Source: Hirundichthys speculiger
Lineage: Eukaryota; Chordata; Actinopteri; Beloniformes; Exocoetidae
NCBI GenBank assembly: GCA_018398805.1
Contig: JAGFBZ010002268.1
Location: forward strand, 1,736,001-1,800,000
Direction: 5' to 3'
DNA length: 64,000 nt
How positions within the stretch are numbered: position 1 is the stretch's first letter; each line of letters starts with the position of its first letter. This document shows, one piece after another, positions 57,692 through 64,000 of this stretch. A program made the position numbers and the translations under genes. The notes beneath the pieces were generated by a model that searched no databases, had not been told where the DNA came from, and saw nothing but the letters and a program-made list of their open reading frames with translations.

Positions 57692-59945
57692 GTAGATAAA
57701 TTCCAAGATATTGCTATCATTTACAGTTAATTTAGCCAAATAACAGCTTTTTAACATTGGCATGTTGCTTAAGGTTTTTTTATAGCAGAGCGTTGATAAC
57801 AAATAAACCAAAACACTTTTCACCATGAAATGTACAATCTCCAAGTATGAAAGATGGAAAGCATCCAGCTTTGCTGTTGGTGAATTTAATGAAAGAAACA
57901 GCATACTTTTATTAAAGCCAAATTGTATTCAATAATTTAAATCTGTTTTGTATTTATAGCGTACAATAATTAAAGTATAATGACTAAAAAAAAAAAAAGA
58001 TTAAAATGGTTTCTGACAAACTCTGATGACATAAGGAGGATGGGTCTGCTGGCAGTGCATGAAACCATCTAAAGATACAACACCCCTAACCCATAAAAAG
58101 AAGGCAGAAAAGTCTGCAGTCTTAATATTCCCAAGTTACTTGATGAGGGAACTAATGTTTTTTGAGGCAGGTGTACTGCAGGTAAAAAAATGAATTTAAA
58201 CATCTGCTGATTGCAGTTCCTCATGGTTATCCAACAAAACTCATCCCATATCTTCAAGGGATCATATTTTGTTTGAACACTGTAGGAAATGCAATAAACA
58301 GAACCTCCTATGGAGAGTTTTGGCCAGTAAGCATTTCCTGCATTCTTGTTAACTTTTACATACCAATTTGTGGATTTTCCATTAATGGTGCGGATTTATT
58401 CAATCACATGAAGGAAAACACACAAATTAAGAAGAATGGTATATAAAGTAGTAGAGCTGCTATATATTTTGCATTATTTACTGGATTCGTTGTTTATAAC
58501 ATTTATCTGAACATATTTGAATTTCGGAAAGATTTTTTTTAAAGCATTGCACCCATGTACATCTCAATCACGCAACTAAAGCTGAATTAAAGAAATACTA
58601 ATTTTGTCCATAGCAGATAAAAACACTGATCATATTAAATATTTCAATATAGTCTTTTTTGTCTGCGTGCGTGCGTGCGTGCATGAGTGCGTGCAAAAGA
58701 GAGAGAGACAGACAGAGAGAGAGATGAAATAAGATTCTGTTGCTGTATGAGTTCAAAATTCTAATAGTTTGGGAATAGATAAACACATGATGGATAAATT
58801 ACACTCACCCTCATCTAAGAAACCGTTGTAACTACTAGTAATTTTTTTGGCCTTTTCCACCAGTGATTCCACTGCTGGTTCTTATTGGTTTTTGACAGCC
58901 AACCTGTTCAGAGCCAAGGAACCTGGTGCCACAAATTTCTGGTGGGATAGATGCAAGAAGCAGTTCTGTCACTGAGGAGGGGAAGGATTATCATAATGAA
59001 AAAAAAAAAAGCCATTGTAATCTCCTTTGTTATGTTGCATCTATGTCAAGCTGGCAGAGAAGAAACTAAAGAAAAAGAAGAACAACGAATGGGCACCAGC
59101 ATCTGTGGTGGAGTCTGTCTCCTTGCTTGCATTTCAACATGGAAGGGACTTGGAAACAGCAGTGGAATGACAACTTTAAAAAATCGGATCAGTGTTTGTG
59201 AAAATGATATAATACACTGCATAAAATGGCATTCAGAATTGTTGTTTTAAACTAAATTTAAATACAGCAGTTGTATGTTCATTAATAAACATTGCTAAGT
59301 GTTTCAGTACCACCGGCTTGGGTTTATAGATCCTGTTCACTTCCTGTTCACTTTGTAAATCCCATTCATAGCGGTGCTCATAAATGCGAATCAGCATTTG
59401 AAAACACCACTCGGCATGACAAAAAAATCGTCAACTGCTGTCTACAACAGCTTTATGCCCTCACAGGGGTTCTGTTAGACAACACGATAAAAAACATTGA
59501 CTGTGCACCATGGTCCTTTACAGAAATTTGACACTAAAGGTTCAGACACTCAAGAAAGGTTCAAACAACACTGGAAAAAGATGTACTGATGTGACTCTGT
59601 GCATGTAAAAAAGCAAAACAGTTCTTAAAATGTGCCCAAGCTGAACGAGCTCTGAATTGGCTCTTACACCAATATCCGGTCTCCACTGTGGTGGTTTGTC
59701 AAAACTGCTTCTTCCGTTTTTATTGGAGGGGTGCAAACGTGCCCTAACTATTGAGACAGGATATATCCACCAAGCAGCCCTTAAAATTTAGGGCAATATT
59801 TGTAATTAACATTTCATCCAAGATGTCCGTGTCTTCCGAGTATCAATTTCAGTTTACCAGTTTTTCATTGATGAGGCATATACTTAAGATAAGTTTTAAA
59901 AGAGGTCAATAAGTAACAGTATAGATCTCTGTGTTACCCCAGAAG
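57692..59945. other. Upstream sequence without recognised genes
   Basis: Contains a GTGC/GAGA simple repeat at 58659-58725 and A/T runs. The 99-codon frame at 58951-59250 shows no domain and lacks coding-like bias. Confidence 0.4.
58659..58725. repeat. Compound microsatellite (GCGT)n and (GAGA)n
   Basis: CTGCGTGCGTGCGTGCGTGC followed after a short gap by AGAGAGAGAGACAGACAGAG. Confidence 0.9.
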
Positions 59946-61074
59946 GGTCATGTGACTGTAAAAAACATCCCCAGCCGTGAACAGCTCTACCTGCTTGGTG
60001 ACTTCAATGCAAGAGTTGGAATCAGATCATGACTCTTGGCCATCCTGCTTGGGATACTATGGTATTGGCAAACTGAATAAAAATGGGTAGCATTTCCTCG
60101 CGTTCTGAATATATCACAACCTGTGCATTACAAACACATACTGCCAGTGCAAACCCATTCACAAAGTCTCCCGGAGACACCCATGTTCTGATCACTGGTG
60201 TCAGCTAGGTCCGATTATAACACGTGTCAAGGATCTCAGATGCATCCTCCAACCCCACAGTCTACACACTGCAGTTTGTGACGCAGACCATCCCCTTATG
60301 TACTGTAAAGTCAAGCAACAGGCAAAAAATCTACACAAAGCCAAACTAAAGGGACCCCCTCTGCATCAACAGCAGCAAAACAGCTGACCCAATTAAAGCT
60401 GCAGCCTTCCTCTGGGCCTTAGAGGATCCCCTTTCCCACCCGCCCCAATCCGGCTCTGCCCAGCAGTATTGGGATGGTTTGCGGGACACAATCCATAACA
60501 CTGTTCTGTCAGTTTTCAGCAAAAAGCTGGGAAGGTCGAATGATTGGTTCTAAGCCAATTCAACAGAACTGGCCTGGATCTTGGAAGAAAAACGCACTGC
60601 CCCCACTAACTACAAACTCACCCCTAACCACAAGACCCTACAGGCCCTTAGATCTTCAAGGAGGAAACTTCAACAAGCCTCTCTACGCTGTACCAACAGC
60701 TACTAGCTTCAGCTTTGCAGCAGCATCCGATCAGCTGGTGACTATGACAACATCTGACTCATGTTTGACGGCATTAAAAAATGCACTTGGACCATCTCCT
60801 CACACAACTGCCTCTCTGAAATCAGTCTCGGGAGAAACCATTGCTGATCGCTCCAAATAACTGGGAGGAACACTACTCGGAGCAGTATGCCAGGGACAAC
60901 CTTGTCTCTGATTAAGCTTTCAGTCATGTAAAGCCTCTACTCATAATGGAAGAACTTGACATGGAACCAACAACTGAGGAGCAAAGCAAAGCAATCATCA
61001 GCTTGACCTGTGGTAAACCACCAGGTAGCGATGGGATTACAGCCGAAGTCCTCAAGTGCAGGAAGCCTGCTCTT
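59946..61074 (+). pseudogene. LINE ORF2 pseudogene: endonuclease and beginning of reverse transcriptase
   Basis: EQLYLLGDFNARVG at about 59982-60020 is the GDFN motif of the LINE endonuclease. RRHPCSDHWCQLGPIITRVK and further segments follow in shifted frames with many stops. At about 61010-61050 the sequence encodes CGKPPGSDGITAEVLKC, the block that precedes the reverse transcriptase core. The copy is cut off at 61075 by another repeat. The frames listed across it (such as 60474-60860) are shadows of the decayed ORF. Confidence 0.78.
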
Positions 61075-62270
61075 CTAGGGCCCTATGAAATCCGTTTTAT
61101 TTTTTCTCAAATTCCGTTTTAATTTTTTGCAATTTTCGGTGTTTTTCGGTTTTTCATTTTTGAGAATTCCGTTTAAAGCATTTTATGCAAATTTAAGACA
61201 GTATATAAAGTAATGAAATATAGACAATGTATGCAATTATAACTGTAAATTTTAATGTACTTATACTTTTAAACATTGTGTCCAACAAAACATTCGTTTT
61301 TTGACAAACAAAAAAATTTCAAAAGTTCTTTCTATGTAATAAATAACTAAGAAAAGAAATAACTCAAATAGGTGAAATCAATTTAAAGTGCAAAAAAGAA
61401 AGAAATTGAATGAATCTGATACGAGAAGATGAGGGTCTTCTCTATAGGTTTTGGAGCTTCAGCAGAAGATTGCAACCACTACTCAAAGCTTATTTTTTTA
61501 TGGTTTTGGAGCATTATCATATCACATATATGTGGCAGCAAAGACAAAGCAAAGACACCAAATGAGGGAGGTCCACAGATGCCTGACTAAATGTGGCCAA
61601 CACACATATTTGAATGTGGTTCACATGTGCACTCATTGAGGGAGGTCCACAAGAGGGGTGCCTGGTCACATATTTATGTACGAGAGACCAGCAAAGGAAT
61701 ATTGAACAGAAGTGTGCCAGATGGAAGATAATTTGCATGCTGGGGGGGGGACAAAAAAAATTAAAATAAAATAAAATGACCTAAAATTGTTAAAAACGCA
61801 AAACAAACAATGTGATAGGGAAGGAGTTTATTTGCCAACTTTGCCAACCCAATTTAAAGTGTGCCTCCCCAGTAAAGTGTATCACATGATCTTATCCAGG
61901 TAACATCTCCAATCAATAGGGGAAACCCAAGTTCCACAAAAAATGGTATTCACTGGGCAACCGCAACGGTTGAAATCACCGCATTTGGGTGTTTGCGTGA
62001 TTTGTAAACTGCTGATTTTGCGCAAGGGTCAGGACAAAATGGGGAAGAATATCGACAAGCTGAACCTGATAGAAATTCCAGGCTGTGTTCCCATCAATTC
62101 AGCAAGGAACAGATCAACACTGACTGCAAGACAAGTGGTGAACCTGTCTACTTCTACTGAAATAACTGGTGGAAGCCATTGGAGAGAAGGATGCATGTCT
62201 GCAAAGATCCAGATGAGAATGAGTTCTTCCCACTGACACGTCATATTTTGCTCTAGTCAGGTTGCCTCTA
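61075..62270. mobile_element. Repeat beginning CTAGGGCCCTATGAAATCCG, right end not found
   Basis: CTAGGGCCCTATGAAATCCG and the following TTTTCGGTGTTTTTCGGTTT text match the left end of a DNA transposon common in fish, as I recall it. It interrupts the LINE copy at 61074. A corresponding right terminus was not recognised before the piggyBac-type element at 62271. A partly repeated GAGGGAGGTCCACA motif occurs at 61564 and 61638. The 97-codon frame at 61943-62236 is of unknown nature. Confidence 0.5.
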
Positions 62271-63167
62271 TTAACCCTCATACCGCCGACTGGGGTCCTC
62301 TCGGACCCCAGAGGTGTACTTTTTGTCATATCTCAGAGGTGCTTTATTCTATAATTCCAATTTTTCATGACTTTGTCAATCAATTTGTTCCTAATGATGT
62401 CATATGATTTTTTCCTGTTTCTGTCTTTATCTGTGCTTTTTAAAAATTCCAATGCATTGGGGTCCAAGAGGACCCCAGTCAAAATCTCTAATTCCGCCTA
62501 TGTGTTTTTAATAGATGGAACCATTTATTGAGTCAATGTTTGCCATGGGTCCTAATTTAAAGTATCTTACTTTTGTATTTTTGACTTTTGTATTAAAATT
62601 CAAATAAAATTAAAATGTAGTGACATTTAAATGATTGTGGGTTTATTTAAGTTTTTTATATATATTGGGTTCAAAATGACCTTGGTTGGTTTCACCATAT
62701 AAATACAACAAAAATAATGTTTACTTGAAATTACTGAACACTAAATTATATCAGAATCAAGTCTAACGTGACTACCATAGAGATGGTAATAGAGAGGGAA
62801 AAGCTGCGCTGTAGCCTCATTCTTTAACTGATTTGAAAAATTTCAATGGATTTGTGCTTAGCTCAGATAGGACCTTAATTGCTGTAAAGGAGATCATAAA
62901 ATTCCACTGTTGACATTTTTGGGTTAAAGAAAAGTATATTTTCGTTTTATAAAATATGCAAATTAACTATAACTTTCTTAAAATAATAATAATCTGTTGT
63001 TGTTTTTTCCTCAGATGACATTTAATACATCAGTAATAATATTCTGAGAAGAAAAAAGTTGTAATTTTTCTTTGATGGTTGTTTATTACAGTATTTATTC
63101 TTGGGGTCCGCATGGACCCCAGTCGGTAATCCATGTATGCGAAATATATCGGTAGAATGAGGGTTAA
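62271..63167. mobile_element. Second piggyBac-type non-autonomous element, TTAA-flanked
   Basis: Left TTAACCCTCATACCG and right (reverse complement) TTAACCCTCATTCTACCG. TTAA is shared at 62271-62274 and 63164-63167. Subterminal palindromes TGGGGTCCTCTCGGACCCCA (left, about 62291) and TGGGGTCCGCATGGACCCCA (right, about 63102) face each other. The 0.9-kb interior is AT-rich and non-coding, with another GGGGTCC...GGACCCC pair at about 62459. A different family from 20997-23492. Confidence 0.85.
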
Positions 63168-63700
63168 AGCATTATTGCCAGTGACATTCACAGCCACCAG
63201 TGAGAGACACACCCAAGACCCCCCCACAGGCCACACCGGGCACCCAGCCTACCAGCAGGGGCACACCCGGGCCCACGCACCGGCGCAGGAAGGTCCCCCA
63301 CCAGCAGAGGGGCCCACAAAAACAGGGACACGCCACAGTGGTCAGGACCCACGACCACACCCCAAATCCCCAGCAGGGCAGGGAAGGGTGAAAAGAAAAG
63401 AGGCAACATGGGGCGCACTCCTGCATCCAAAAGGCCCACCACCACCGAGGCCCCCCAACGCCCACACGGGGCCCAAGCACACAGCAGCCGAGGACACCCA
63501 GACAACCAGACACCCACCGCGACCCCAGAAGGAGAGACGCACCGGCCGCCACAAACCAGACGCACCACGGCAAGGGGAAGATACCCCACCGCCGCCCCGC
63601 ACCACCCCAACGGGTCCCCCCCCGACCGTCGCCATCTTGCAGGGAGGCAGCAGCAACAGAAGCAGCCCCGCCCCCCCGACCCTACCCTGACTGGTAATGA
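63168..63700. other. GC-rich block with overlapping open frames, nature unknown
   Basis: Very C/G-rich compared with everything else in the window. Open frames of 100-185 codons exist on both strands in several registers, which is expected where AT-rich stop codons are rare. The predicted products are Pro/Arg/Thr-rich and show no domain. Abrupt edges suggest an inserted repeat, such as the 5' part of a retroelement, but a CpG-rich promoter cannot be excluded. Confidence 0.45.
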
Positions 63701-64000
63701 CAATAATTCATTTATTATTCTAGCTGCTCCTCATGTGCAGCTACCCTGATACACGCAGCCATCCATCAGGGGTAGTAGTAAGAATAAAAAGATGAAGACC
63801 CATCTGTTGGCCTTTCATAGCACATTCATTTTCTCTAAAGAGTCTGTGGCTGGCCAAACATTGAACGATGGCACCACTGACACCATAATGGTGCCTGCCA
63901 TCAATGACCATCTGATGTCTGGAGAAATGTCCAGGAATTCTGTGCCTGCAAAGTGAAGTGCTCAATTAACTGAGGTGTTTCTGCTTGCAGAGCTGGGGTG
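63701..64000. other. Right edge of the window
   Basis: No recognised gene. A TTTCTGCTTGCAG acceptor-like sequence occurs about 12 bases before the end, but the exon, if any, lies outside the window. Confidence 0.3.

Noticed and set aside
63133..63749. Six overlapping frames of 63-185 codons on both strands
   Set aside because: High GC removes stop codons in all registers; products are Pro/Arg-rich without domains, and no frame is favoured.
1..64000. CRISPR arrays, bacterial operons, phage or tRNA/rRNA genes
   Set aside because: None seen. Repeats are dispersed eukaryotic transposons; tRNA-like boxes occur only in degenerate SINE-like copies.

Overview
The window looks like teleost fish genomic DNA. 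Introns are AT-rich, splice signals are GT-AG, exons are widely spaced, and the transposon mixture (hAT, Tc1/mariner, piggyBac, Harbinger-like, LINE 3' tails, a tRNA-derived SINE) is typical of ray-finned fish. The species cannot be named from sequence alone; a percomorph is my inference. Nothing prokaryotic is present: no operons, no CRISPR array, no rRNA.

One gene is secure: glce, D-glucuronyl C5-epimerase of heparan sulfate/heparin biosynthesis, on the minus strand. Four coding exons are visible at 43134-42616, 31226-30981, 15979-15687 and 15100-14369. They join in compatible phases to about 596 residues. The first coding exon carries an apparent one-base frameshift in a run of eight C (42923-42930), which is either a sequencing error or a real lesion. 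Introns of about 11.4 kb and 15.0 kb are filled with transposons; the last intron is 586 bp. A candidate non-coding upstream exon lies at 54641-54753. The 3' UTR may extend to about 9770.

Layout: 1-100, possible end of another plus-strand gene (weak). 101-9769, intergenic repeats. 9770-15100, glce 3' UTR and last exon. 15101-43147, the gene body. 43148-54753, probable 5' intron. 54754-64000, upstream sequence rich in hAT, LINE and piggyBac remains.

Mobile elements could often be delimited exactly from target-site duplications (TSDs): hAT-type at 442-1087, 2661-2835, 26697-27588, 31973-33089, 43979-45139 and 56752-57691; piggyBac-type with TTAA at 20997-23492 and 62271-63167; TA-flanked inverted-repeat elements at 4888-5253, 11811-12325 and 32219-32576; a Harbinger-like element with TCA at 52938-53657. 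There are two clear nests: LINE inside hAT-like inside a foldback element (18109-19893), and a TA element inside a hAT-type element (31973-33089). I found no convincing new biological system. The most original items are the unclassified inverted-repeat elements with arrays of short motifs and several near-perfect hairpins.
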